NCBI RefSeq assembly: GCF_025725665.1
Contig: NZ_CP107009.1
Span: 806,001-870,000, forward strand
From: Halomonas sp. LR3S48
GTDB taxonomy: Bacteria > Pseudomonadota > Gammaproteobacteria > Pseudomonadales > Halomonadaceae
Reading direction: 5' to 3'
Length of the DNA: 64,000 nucleotides
The notes below the pieces were generated by a model. It saw only the letters and a list, made by a program, of their open reading frames with translations. It ran no database searches and was not told where the DNA came from. How positions within the stretch are numbered: the first letter of the stretch is position 1; each line of letters begins with the position of its first letter. The position numbers were made by a program, and so were the translations under genes. Of this stretch, positions 15,127 to 24,034 are shown piece by piece.

Positions 15127-16104
15127 TCAAGCCGGCTCGTCGACGGCCTCGGCCGGGGTGCCGGTGTAAGTCGGGGGCTGCCACGGCTCGGGTGCCGACA
15201 GGCTCTCGATCCGCATGCTCTCGACGACGAAGTCGACGAAGGTGCGCACCTTGGGCGAGACCAGGCTGCCGCCGGGAAAGACGGCGTTCATTTCGACCTC
15301 GGGGCCCTCCCAGCCTTCCAGGATGCGCCGTGGACGCGTGGCTTCCGCGCTGAGACAGACGACGAACTCGTTGGCGAGCATGATGCCCTGCCCGTCCTCG
15401 AGCATGCCACGCAGGGCGAAGGGGTCGTTGGCAATGGCCACCGGATCGACTTCCACCTCGACGGTCTCCTGGCTCGCGCTGTTGCGCAGTTGCCAGACGT
15501 AGCGCTGGCCGCGTTGGTCCATGGCCTTGGCCAGCACCGCATGAGAGACCAGGTCCGATGGCGTTCGCGGTTCGCCATGTCGAGCAAGGTAGGTCTCGCT
15601 GGCATAGACGAACGAGCGGAAGCGCGCCAGCGGGCGTGCCACCAGGCTGGAGTCCGGCAGCGGGCCGACCCGCAGTGCCACGTCGATCTGATTGGCCACC
15701 AGGTCCAGGCGCTCGTTGGAGAGTACCAGTTCGATGCGTACCTGGGGGTGCAACTGGCGGAAATCCCGTATCAGGACCGAGGTGAACTCGGTGCACATGG
15801 TGAAGGGGGCGGTGACCCTGAGCCAGCCTCGGGGGCTCTCCTCGAGGTGGTGCACGGCTTTTTCCGCCTCGCTCAGGTCGCGGACGATGCGGTTGCAGTA
15901 GTCGAAGTAGATGGCGCCGGCCTCGGTCAGGCTCAGGTTGCGAGTGGTGCGGTGGAGCAACCGGGCACCCAGGCGCCGCTCCAGGTCCTGCACCTTGCGG
16001 CTGACCGTTGTCTTGCCGAGACGAAGTTGTTTGGCGGCGGCGCTGAAGCTGCCTTGTTCCACGACCTTGGCGAAGATCAGGGCGTCGTTGAGATCCTGCA
16101 GCAT
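15127..16104 (-). CDS. LysR-type regulator of the RND pump
   Basis: 325 residues: winged helix-turn-helix at 1-65 (FAKVVEQGSFSAAAKQLRLGKTTVSRKVQDLERRLGARLLHRTTR) and a periplasmic-binding-protein-like effector domain to the end. Start at 16104 (MLQDLNDALIF) has AGGACA upstream and fits the family; the longer in-frame start at 16209 is unlikely. Divergent from the adaptor-RND-outer-membrane operon, as MexT is from mexEF-oprN, so it is the likely activator of that operon. Repeated CAGGGAAA-type motifs and a perfect palindrome between them are candidate binding sites. Confidence 0.9.
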   Translation of the reverse strand: MLQDLNDALIFAKVVEQGSFSAAAKQLRLGKTTVSRKVQDLERRLGARLLHRTTRNLSLTEAGAIYFDYCNRIVRDLSEAEKAVHHLEESPRGWLRVTAPFTMCTEFTSVLIRDFRQLHPQVRIELVLSNERLDLVANQIDVALRVGPLPDSSLVARPLARFRSFVYASETYLARHGEPRTPSDLVSHAVLAKAMDQRGQRYVWQLRNSASQETVEVEVDPVAIANDPFALRGMLEDGQGIMLANEFVVCLSAEATRPRRILEGWEGPEVEMNAVFPGGSLVSPKVRTFVDFVVESMRIESLSAPEPWQPPTYTGTPAEAVDEPA

Positions 16105-16134
16105 GGTTATTGTCCTGTGCCGTGCATGCAATGT

Positions 16135-16227
16135 CAGGGAAAACACTGCGCCAGGGGAAAAATACTGCGAGATGAAGACGAGCAGGCTGCACGGTGACTG
16201 TCCCGCCAACGGGACAGTATTTCCCTG
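16135..16227. promoter_or_regulatory. Repeated operator-like motifs between LysR gene and RND operon
   Basis: Two direct copies, CAGGGAAAACACTG (16135-16148) and CAGGGGAAAAATACTG (16152-16167), and an inverted copy (16214-16227, reverse complement CAGGGAAATACTGT). The last overlaps a perfect palindrome ACTGTCCCG-CCAA-CGGGACAGT at 16197-16218. They lie closer to the LysR start (31-123 bases upstream) than to the pump operon start (172-264 bases), as expected for LysR control of divergent promoters. Confidence 0.55.
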
Positions 16228-16398
16228 TCGGCCCGACTAATCAAGTGCCCGGTAACACTATATGGTGGCCTTCGGCGAAGTTTGCTGTCGATTAATCACA
16301 CCAACAAACGACATTAATAAAGTTGCGGCAAATGAGTTGCCGGCCGGGATGAATAACGACACAGCGAACTGCTACTTGGTATTGGGAGAGAAGAAATA

Positions 16399-17616
16399 AT
16401 GAACGTCCACAAGATGTTCGTGAATCAAGGGAGTCGGCGAATCCTCATGGTCACCGCCATGGCTGCCGGACTCATCGTTCTGACGGGGTGCGATAGCCTG
16501 GCGGATGGAGGCCAGGAGGAAGGAGCCCAGCAGGGCCCGCCGCCGCCCCAGGTCAGTGTCGCGCAAGTGCTGGTCGAGGACGTCGAGCTGTGGGATGCCT
16601 TCACCGGTCGCATCGAGGCGGTGGAGACGGTGGACCTGCGTCCTCGCGTCTCGGGCTACATCGATAGCATTCACTACACCGAAGGCCAGGAGGTCGAGAA
16701 GGGCGACGTGCTGTTCACGATCGATCCGCGTCCCTATCGCGCCGAGCTGGAGCGTGCCGAGGCCGAGCTTCAGCGGGCCCAGGCCCGGGCCGAGCTGGCC
16801 CGCAGCGAGGCCGCCAGGGCCGAGGCGCTGGCCCAGAGCCGCTCGATCTCTCGCGAGGAACTGGACCAGCGGCGGTCTGCAGCGGCCACGGCCGAGGCCG
16901 ACATCCTGGCTGCCCGGGCCATCGCCGAGACGGCCCGGCTCAACATGGAGTTCACCGAGGTGCGCGCGCCCATCGCCGGACGCACCGGCCGCGCCCTGGT
17001 GACGCCGGGAAACCTGGTATCCGAAGCCACCCCGCTGACCCGTATCGTCGCCCTGGACCAGGTTCACGTGCATTTCCACAGCAATGAGCAGGCCTACCTG
17101 CACTACGACGCCATGGCGCGTAGCGGTAGCCAGGCCAGTTTTCGCGAGGGAGGCATACCGGTGCGGGTGGGGCTGGCGTCCGATGAGGGCTTTCCCTACC
17201 GCGGCGAGGTCGATTTCGTCGACAACCACCTGGATGCCGAGGCCGGCACCATCCTGACCCGCGCCGTGCTAGACAACAGCGAAGGCCGCTTCGCCCCGGG
17301 CATGTACGCCCGCGTGCAGCTGCTCGCGGGGGAGGCGGAGGGCTCCCTGCTGATCGACGACAAGGCGGTGCTCACCGATCAGGACCGCAAGTACGTCTAC
17401 GTGGTCGACGGGGAGGGCCGCGCCATGCGTCGCGACGTGCAGCTGGGGCGCATGGCCGATGGACTGCGTGTTGTCGCCGCCGGTCTCGAACCCGGTGATC
17501 AGGTGGTCGTGAATGGCGCCCAGCGGATCTTCTTCCCCGGCATGCCGGTGGCGGCGGAGAGCGTCGACATGCGCGGCCAGACCGAGGGCGGCAACGAACT
17601 GGCCGCCACACGCTGA
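16399..17616 (+). CDS. RND efflux periplasmic adaptor (MexE/AcrA-like)
   Basis: 405-residue membrane-fusion lipoprotein; lipobox VLTGC puts the lipidated Cys at 31. A barrel-sandwich hybrid (VDLRPRVSGYIDSIHYTEGQEVEKGDVLFTID), a long helical hairpin rich in Ala/Glu/Arg (about 95-165), and beta-barrel/membrane-proximal parts (VTPGNLVSEATPLTRIV, APGMYARVQL, VVNGAQRIFFPGMPV) follow in the standard order. It bridges the inner-membrane RND protein and the outer-membrane channel encoded downstream. First gene of the pump operon; the RND gene starts about 105 bases later. Closest in style to MexE-type adaptors. Confidence 0.95.
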   Translation: MNVHKMFVNQGSRRILMVTAMAAGLIVLTGCDSLADGGQEEGAQQGPPPPQVSVAQVLVEDVELWDAFTGRIEAVETVDLRPRVSGYIDSIHYTEGQEVEKGDVLFTIDPRPYRAELERAEAELQRAQARAELARSEAARAEALAQSRSISREELDQRRSAAATAEADILAARAIAETARLNMEFTEVRAPIAGRTGRALVTPGNLVSEATPLTRIVALDQVHVHFHSNEQAYLHYDAMARSGSQASFREGGIPVRVGLASDEGFPYRGEVDFVDNHLDAEAGTILTRAVLDNSEGRFAPGMYARVQLLAGEAEGSLLIDDKAVLTDQDRKYVYVVDGEGRAMRRDVQLGRMADGLRVVAAGLEPGDQVVVNGAQRIFFPGMPVAAESVDMRGQTEGGNELAATR

Positions 17617-17721
17617 CCGCACCAGGCTCCACATCACCGATGTGACATAACAAACGTCATAAACCCCTGAACGACATCTTCGGCGCGGACGTGGCTGTCC
17701 GCGCCGGGAGGGAGTCTTGTC

Positions 17722-20700
17722 ATGGATTTCGCCAAGTTCTTCGTCGACCGGCCGATCTTCGCCGCGGTGCTGTCGATCCTGATATTCATCGCCGGGGCGA
17801 TCACCATCCCGCTGCTGCCGGTCAGTGAATACCCCGACGTGGTGCCGCCGACTGTGCAGGTGCGCGCGGTCTATCCCGGTGCCAACCCCAAGGAGATCGC
17901 CGAGACGGTGGCCACGCCGCTCGAGGAGGCGATCACCGGGGTCGAGAACCTGATGTACATGAAGTCGGTGGCCGGTTCCGACGGGGTGTTGGCGATGACG
18001 CTGACCTTCCGCCCCGGTGCCGACCCGGACGAGGCCCAGGTCCAGGTGCAAAACCGGGTCAGCCAGGCGCTGGCGCGGTTGCCCGAGGCGGTGCGCCGCC
18101 AGGGCGTGACCACCGACAAGCAGTCGCCCGACCTGACCATGGTGCCGCAGTTGATCTCGCCCGACGGCCGCTACGACAGCACTTACCTGCGCAACTACGC
18201 GGCGCTGCACGTCCGTGACGAGCTGGCGCGGTTGCCCGGGGTGGGCCAGGCGATGCTGTTCGGCGCCGGCGACTACGCCATGCGGGTGTGGATCGACCCC
18301 GACCGTGCCGCCGCCCGGGGGCTGACGGCCGGCGACGTGATCGCGGCGATCCGTGAGCAGAACGTGCAGGTGTCGGCCGGCCAGCTCGGCGCGCCGCCGA
18401 CCCCGACCACATCGGACTTTCTCATCTCGATCAATGCCCAGGGGCGCCTGACCACCGAGGAGGAGTTCGGTGAAATCGTGGTCAAGGCCGGAGGCGACGG
18501 CCAGATCACCTATCTCTCCGACGTGGCGCGCATCGAACTCGGCGCCGCGGAGTACTCGCTGCGCTCGCTGCTGGACAATCAGCAGGCGGTGGCCATCGGC
18601 ATCTTCCAGGCGCCGGGCTCCAACGCCATCGCGCTGTCGGATGCGGTACGCGAGAAGATGGACGAGCTGGCCGAGCGCTTCCCCGACGGCGTGGAGCACA
18701 CCATCGTCTACGACCCCACCGTGTTCGTGCGCGACTCGATCAAGTCGGTGATCAAGACCCTGCTCGAGGCGGTGCTGCTGGTGGTGCTGGTGGTGACGCT
18801 GTTCCTGCAGACCTGGCGCGCCTCGGTGATCCCGCTGTTGGCGGTGCCGGTGTCGATCGTCGGTACCTTTGCCGTGCTCTACCTGCTGGGGTTCTCGATC
18901 AATACGCTGACCCTGTTCGGGCTGGTGCTGGCGATCGGTATCGTGGTCGACGACGCCATCGTGGTGGTGGAGAACGTCGAGCGCAACATCGAGGAGGGGC
19001 TCGCCCCGCTGGCGGCGGCCCACCAGGCCATGCGCGAGGTGAGCGGGCCGATCATCGCCATCTCGGTGGTGCTGTGCGCGGTGTTCGTGCCGATGGCTTT
19101 CCTCGAGGGCGTCACCGGACAATTCTACCGCCAGTTCGCGGTGACCATCGCCATCTCCACGGTGATCTCGGCGATCAATTCGCTGACGCTATCGCCGGCG
19201 CTGGCGGCGATGCTGCTCAAGCCCCACGACGCGCCGAAGGACCGCCTGTCGCGCCTGATCGATTTCCTCTTCGGCTGGCTGTTCCGGCCATTCAATCGCT
19301 TCTTCGGCGCCAGCTCCGAGCGTTACCAGCGCGGCGTGACGCGCAGCCTGCGTCGGCGCGGCGTGGTGTTCGCCGTCTATGCGCTGCTGCTGGTCGGTAC
19401 CGGGACGATGTTCCAACTGGTACCCGGCGGCTTCATTCCTACCCAGGACAAGATGTACCTGATCGGCGGTGCCAAGCTGCCGGAAGGGGCGTCGCTGGAC
19501 CGTACCGAGGCGGTGATCCGGCGCATGACCGACCTGGCGCTGGAAACCGACGGCGTCAGCTCGGCGGTGGCCTTCCCCGGGCTCAATCCGCTGCAGTTCA
19601 CCAACACGCCCAACACCGGCACGGTGTTCTTCGGCCTAGACCCGTTCGAAGCGCGCTCGCGCAGCGCCGAGGAGATCGTCGCCGAGCTGAACGGCAAGTT
19701 CGGCGGCCTGCAGGAGGCGTTCAGCTTCGCCTTCACCCCGCCGGCCATTCTCGGCATCGGCTCGGGGTCGGGTTTCTCGCTGTTCATCCAGGACCGCGCC
19801 GGGCTGGGCTACGGCGAACTGCAGCAGGCCGTCGACGGCTTCAGTGGCGCGCTGATGCAGGCGCCCGGCATGGGCTATCCGATCACCTCGTACCAGTCCA
19901 ACGTGCCGCAGCTCGACCTGCACGTCGACCGGGTCAAGGCCAAGACCCAGGGTGTGGCGTTGACCGATCTGTTCGAGACCCTGCAGGTCTACCTCGGCTC
20001 GGTCTACGTCAACGACTTCAACCGTTTCGGGCGCACCTGGCAGGTCATGGCCCAGGCCGACGGCGACTACCGCATGGACGTGGAGAACATCGATCGTCTG
20101 CGCACCCGCAACGCCTTCGGCGAGATGGTGCCGATCGGCAGCATGATCCGGGTCGACCAGACCTTCGGCCCCGACCCGGTGATTCGCTACAACGGCTACC
20201 CGGCGGCCGATCTGATGGGCGAGGCCGACCCGCGGGTGCTGTCGTCGAGCCAGGCGATCGAGGTGGTAGAGCAGCTCGCTCCGGCGGTGCTGCCCGCCGG
20301 CATGTCCTTCGAGTGGACCGACCTGAGCTACCAGCAGGTCAACCAGGGCGGGGCCGCGCTGGTGGTGTTCCCGCTCGCCATCCTGCTGGTGTTCCTGGCG
20401 CTCGCCGCGCTCTACGAAAGCTGGACGCTGCCGCTGGCGGTGATCCTGATCGTGCCGATGTGCATGCTCTCGGCATTGATCGGCGTGAAGCTCACCGGCG
20501 GCGACAACAACATCTTCGTCCAGGTGGGCCTGGTGGTGCTGATCGGCCTGGCGTGCAAGAACGCCATCCTGATCGTCGAGTTCGCCCGCGAGCTCGAGAT
20601 GCAGGGGCGGGGCATCGTCGAGGCGGCGCTGGAAGCGTGCCGCCTGCGCCTGCGCCCGATCATCATGACCTCGATCACCTTCACCGCGGCAGTGGTGCCG

Positions 20701-20898
20701 CTGATGCTGGCCGGCGGTGCCGGCGCCGAGGTGCGCCAGGCGCTGGGTACGGCAGTGTTCGCCGGCATGCTCGGCGTGACACTGTTCGGCCTGTTCCTGA
20801 CGCCGGTGTTCTACGTTGCATTGCGCAAGCTGGTCACCCGCGGGCAGCCCGAGCAGGCCGAACCCGCGCAGCCCATGGAGGGCTCCTATAATGCATAA
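17722..20898 (+). CDS. RND multidrug transporter (MexF/HAE1-like)
   Basis: 1058 residues, normal for HAE1 pumps. Begins MDFAKFFVDRPIFAAVLSILIFIAGAI (first membrane helix). Two large periplasmic loops and twelve membrane helices are evident. The proton-relay aspartates are in GIVVDDAIVVVENVERN of helix 4 (about 411-412), and the helix-10 lysine in VGLVVLIGLACKNAILIVEFARE. The trimer pumps drugs from periplasm and membrane using the proton gradient. The start follows a GGGAGG site. The last eight bases overlap the outer-membrane-factor gene, so translation is coupled. Confidence 0.97.
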   Translation: MDFAKFFVDRPIFAAVLSILIFIAGAITIPLLPVSEYPDVVPPTVQVRAVYPGANPKEIAETVATPLEEAITGVENLMYMKSVAGSDGVLAMTLTFRPGADPDEAQVQVQNRVSQALARLPEAVRRQGVTTDKQSPDLTMVPQLISPDGRYDSTYLRNYAALHVRDELARLPGVGQAMLFGAGDYAMRVWIDPDRAAARGLTAGDVIAAIREQNVQVSAGQLGAPPTPTTSDFLISINAQGRLTTEEEFGEIVVKAGGDGQITYLSDVARIELGAAEYSLRSLLDNQQAVAIGIFQAPGSNAIALSDAVREKMDELAERFPDGVEHTIVYDPTVFVRDSIKSVIKTLLEAVLLVVLVVTLFLQTWRASVIPLLAVPVSIVGTFAVLYLLGFSINTLTLFGLVLAIGIVVDDAIVVVENVERNIEEGLAPLAAAHQAMREVSGPIIAISVVLCAVFVPMAFLEGVTGQFYRQFAVTIAISTVISAINSLTLSPALAAMLLKPHDAPKDRLSRLIDFLFGWLFRPFNRFFGASSERYQRGVTRSLRRRGVVFAVYALLLVGTGTMFQLVPGGFIPTQDKMYLIGGAKLPEGASLDRTEAVIRRMTDLALETDGVSSAVAFPGLNPLQFTNTPNTGTVFFGLDPFEARSRSAEEIVAELNGKFGGLQEAFSFAFTPPAILGIGSGSGFSLFIQDRAGLGYGELQQAVDGFSGALMQAPGMGYPITSYQSNVPQLDLHVDRVKAKTQGVALTDLFETLQVYLGSVYVNDFNRFGRTWQVMAQADGDYRMDVENIDRLRTRNAFGEMVPIGSMIRVDQTFGPDPVIRYNGYPAADLMGEADPRVLSSSQAIEVVEQLAPAVLPAGMSFEWTDLSYQQVNQGGAALVVFPLAILLVFLALAALYESWTLPLAVILIVPMCMLSALIGVKLTGGDNNIFVQVGLVVLIGLACKNAILIVEFARELEMQGRGIVEAALEACRLRLRPIIMTSITFTAAVVPLMLAGGAGAEVRQALGTAVFAGMLGVTLFGLFLTPVFYVALRKLVTRGQPEQAEPAQPMEGSYNA

Positions 20899-22369
20899 GC
20901 TTGGCGTGCATAAACGTGGCATGCGTAACCTGCTGCTGTTGCCGTTGACCCTGGCGCTGGCTGCTTGCGCAGTGGGGCCCGACTACCGCACTCCGGCCCT
21001 GCCTGAGCCTGCCGGCTTGGTGCGTGCCGAGCCGGGGCTCGTGACGCCTGAGGCCGTCGAGCGCAACTTCTGGCGCAGCTTCGACGACCCGTTGTTGAGC
21101 GAACTGGTCGAGGAGGCCTTCGACGCCAACCACGACCTGCGCATCGCCCTGGCCCGCCATGACCGCAGCCTGGCACTGCTGCGCCAGTCGCGCCGCGACC
21201 TGGCGCCCAGCATCACCGCCGAGGCCGGCGCCGCCCACCAGCGCGCCAGCGCCGACCAGATGCCGCAGGCGACGCGCTCGCAGCGGGATTACGAAAGTTA
21301 TGACGCCGGCATCGCCGCGCTGTGGGAGCTCGATTTCTTCGGCCGCGTACGGCGCGCCGTAGAGGCCCAGCAGGCCGAAGCGGAGGCCTCGGCCGCCGAT
21401 CTGCGCGCCATGCAGGTGGTCGTGGTCGGCGAACTGGTCGACCAGTACGTACGCCTGCGCGGCCTGCAGGAGCAGCTGCGCGTGGCACGGGCCAACGCTG
21501 ACAACCAACGCGAGTCGCTGGCTTTGGTGGACGCGCGTCTGGAGGCGGGGCGTGGCACCGAGTTCGATAGCGTGCGTGCCCGGGCGCAATTGGAGAGCAC
21601 GCTCTCGCGCCTTCCGGCGTTGGAAGGCGAGATCGCCGCCATCATCCATCGCCTGGCAGTGCTGACTGGCCGTGAACCCGGCGCGCTGATTGCCCGACTG
21701 GAAGCGCCAGCGCCGTTGCCGGCACTGCACGAGCGGGTGGCGGTCGGGCTGCCCGGCGAGCTGCTGCGCCGACGACCCGACGTTGCCGCGGCGGAGCGGC
21801 GCCTGCATGCCGCTACCGCCAGCATCGGCGTGGCCACCGCCGACCTCTATCCGCGCTTCACCTTGACCGGCCTGCTGGGTACCCAGGCCGCCAGTACCGG
21901 CGATCTGTTCGGCCGCGACAGCGAGACGCGGTTGGTGGCGCTGGGCGTCGACTGGTCGTTCCTCGACAGTGGTCGGGTGCGCGCGCGCATGGCCGCCGCC
22001 GATGCCGACGCCGAGGCCAACCTGGCGCGTTACGAGCAGGCCGTGCTGCAGGCGCTGGAGGAGGCCGAGACGGCGCTCGCCCGCTACACCCAGTCGCTGC
22101 GCGAGCGCGAGCATCTGGAGGCGGCCGCCGAAGCCAGTGCCGAGGCGGCCCGCCAGGCGCGAGTGCGCTTCGAGGTCGGCGTGGTCGACTTCCTCGAGGT
22201 GATCGACGCCGAGCGTTCGCGGCTGGAGGCCGAGGACGGCCTGGCCCAGAGCAACGTGCGTGCCGCTACCGCCCTGGTGGCGCTCTACCGCGCGCTGGCC
22301 GGCGGCTGGGAGGAGCGCATGGAAGCGCCGCGGCAGGCGACGGCTGAGCCCGCCTTGTCATCAACCTAG
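20891..22369 (+). CDS. RND outer-membrane channel lipoprotein (OprM/OprN-like)
   Basis: 492 residues with lipobox LAAC (Cys26) followed by AVGPDYRTP, the usual beginning of NodT-type outer-membrane factors. Two repeated halves contain the long helical hairpins and strand pairs; GVDWSFLDSGRVRARM and FEVGVVDFLEVIDAE are typical landmarks. It forms the TolC-like exit duct of the tripartite pump. Start at 20891 is preceded by GGAGGG and overlaps the RND stop codon; the ATG at 20921 is an alternative that would still leave a signal peptide. A stem-loop lies shortly after the stop. Confidence 0.94.
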   Translation: MHKLGVHKRGMRNLLLLPLTLALAACAVGPDYRTPALPEPAGLVRAEPGLVTPEAVERNFWRSFDDPLLSELVEEAFDANHDLRIALARHDRSLALLRQSRRDLAPSITAEAGAAHQRASADQMPQATRSQRDYESYDAGIAALWELDFFGRVRRAVEAQQAEAEASAADLRAMQVVVVGELVDQYVRLRGLQEQLRVARANADNQRESLALVDARLEAGRGTEFDSVRARAQLESTLSRLPALEGEIAAIIHRLAVLTGREPGALIARLEAPAPLPALHERVAVGLPGELLRRRPDVAAAERRLHAATASIGVATADLYPRFTLTGLLGTQAASTGDLFGRDSETRLVALGVDWSFLDSGRVRARMAAADADAEANLARYEQAVLQALEEAETALARYTQSLREREHLEAAAEASAEAARQARVRFEVGVVDFLEVIDAERSRLEAEDGLAQSNVRAATALVALYRALAGGWEERMEAPRQATAEPALSST

Positions 22370-22405
22370 TCGAGCCTGGCAGGAGCCACTCTCGTTCGCC
22401 TCTTC

Positions 22406-22438
22406 GAGCCGGCATGGCGCCATGCGCGGTGCCGGCTC
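22406..22438 (+). terminator. Stem-loop after the RND operon
   Basis: GAGCCGGCA and TGCCGGCTC enclose a 15-base loop that itself contains TGGCGCCA. It is 37 bases past the operon's last stop. There is no T-run, so it may be an attenuating or RNA-protecting hairpin rather than a classical terminator. The rest of the 22370-22616 gap shows nothing else. Confidence 0.5.
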
Positions 22439-22616
22439 AACCTGCCGCTACGTCCCCCAGTGAGCACTTGCTGACCCCCGGCTGCCGATAGTGCGACATC
22501 GCCCGAATTTTTCTGCTATCCTGCCCGCCTTCCTTTACCCTCGGCTCGTGCCTTCCGCACTCCCGCTTCGCTTGCTTGCCGCCTCGGCACCGCTCAATTT
22601 CTCGCAGGTCCATTCC

Positions 22617-24017
22617 GTGTCCGATTCTCCCAACGACGGGGCCTTTGCCTCGCTGCCGCTGGCGCCAGAGTTGCTGGCCAATCTCGATTCGCTCGGGTAC
22701 CAGGCCATGACGCCTATCCAGGCCCGAAGCCTGCCACCGATGCTCGCGGGCCAGGACGTGATTGGTCAGGCGAAGACCGGCTCGGGCAAGACCGCGGCGT
22801 TCGGCCTGGGGCTGCTGTCGCGGCTTGTTGTCTCGCGCTTCCGGGTGCAGGCGCTGGTGCTCTGTCCCACCCGCGAACTGGCCGACCAGGTGGCCGGCGA
22901 GATTAGGCGGCTGGCGCGCACATTACCCAACGTCAAGGTCCTGACCCTGTGCGGTGGGGCTCCCATGGGCCCACAACTTTCCTCGCTGGCGCATGGTGCG
23001 CATGTGGTGGTGGGTACCCCCGGCCGGGTGGAGGATCACCTGCGCAAGGGCTCGCTCGACCTCGCTTCGCTGGAGATCCTGGTGCTGGACGAGGCCGACC
23101 GCATGCTCGACATGGGCTTCCAGGCCACCATGGAGGCGATCGTCGCCGAGACGCCCGTCGAGCGTCAGACCCTGCTGTTCAGCGCGACCTACAGTGACGA
23201 GATCCGGCGCATCGCCGAGAAACTGATGCGTGACCCGGCCGAGGTGGCGGTAACCGAGACCCATGACGAGAGCACCATTCGCCAGCGCGTCTACCGGGTG
23301 GCGGACGAAGCGGAGCGCTTTTCGGCCCTGCGTGGGCTCCTGTTGCAGCATCGGCCACGCGCAAGCGTGGTGTTCTGCAACACCCGGCGCGAGACCCAGC
23401 AGGTCGCCGATGCCCTCTGTGAAGCGGGCTTCAGTGCCTTGGCGCTGCATGGCGATCTGGAGCAACGCGACCGCGACCGCATCCTGGTGCTGTTCGCCAA
23501 CCACAGCGCTTCCATCCTGGTGGCGACCGACGTGGCGGCACGCGGACTGGATATCGAAGCACTGGATGCGGTATTCAACTACCAGATTGCGCGTGAACTC
23601 GAGGTGCATGTGCATCGCGTCGGACGTACCGGCCGCGCCGGCGGCTCGGGCATTGCCTGCACCCTGGTCGCCGAGCACGAGGCTTATCGCCTCGAGCGGT
23701 TGGCCGAGTTCCTCGGTGAACCGCTCGAGGAGGCGCCGCTGCCGCCACGCAACGTGTTGGCACAGGAGCCTTTCCTGCCGGAAATGGCGACGTTGCAACT
23801 CGATGGCGGCAAGAAACAGAAGGTGCGCCCCGGCGATATCCTCGGCGCCCTGACCGGCGATGGTGGCATCGACGGTGCCCAGGTGGGCAAGATCAAGGTG
23901 CTGGAGCGCAGCGCCTACGTGGCCGTGCAGCGCGAGGTCGCCAAGGCGGCGCTTGCCCAGCTTGGCGCAGGGAAACTCAAGGGGCGCTCGTTCCGCGCCC
24001 GGCGTGTCAGCCGCTGA
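22617..24017 (+). CDS. dbpA: DEAD-box RNA helicase DbpA
   Basis: 466 residues from a GTG start. Helicase motifs in order: Q motif (YQAMTPIQ), AKTGSGKT, PTRELADQ, TPGR, DEAD (LVLDEADRMLDMGF), SAT (LLFSATYS), ARGLDIEALD and HRVGRTGRAG. The C-terminal ~75 residues (KKQKVRPGDILGALTGDGGIDGAQVGKIKVLERSAYVAV) are the DbpA RNA-binding domain that targets 23S rRNA hairpin 92 during 50S assembly. The GTG at 22617 is chosen since the protein then begins VSDSPNDGAFASL as in DbpA; the sequence before it looks non-coding, but the ribosome-binding site is weak, so the start is the least certain part. It is followed 17 bases later by a RIO kinase gene. Confidence 0.93.
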   Translation: MSDSPNDGAFASLPLAPELLANLDSLGYQAMTPIQARSLPPMLAGQDVIGQAKTGSGKTAAFGLGLLSRLVVSRFRVQALVLCPTRELADQVAGEIRRLARTLPNVKVLTLCGGAPMGPQLSSLAHGAHVVVGTPGRVEDHLRKGSLDLASLEILVLDEADRMLDMGFQATMEAIVAETPVERQTLLFSATYSDEIRRIAEKLMRDPAEVAVTETHDESTIRQRVYRVADEAERFSALRGLLLQHRPRASVVFCNTRRETQQVADALCEAGFSALALHGDLEQRDRDRILVLFANHSASILVATDVAARGLDIEALDAVFNYQIARELEVHVHRVGRTGRAGGSGIACTLVAEHEAYRLERLAEFLGEPLEEAPLPPRNVLAQEPFLPEMATLQLDGGKKQKVRPGDILGALTGDGGIDGAQVGKIKVLERSAYVAVQREVAKAALAQLGAGKLKGRSFRARRVSR

Positions 24018-24034
24018 GAACAGAAGGGGGATAG

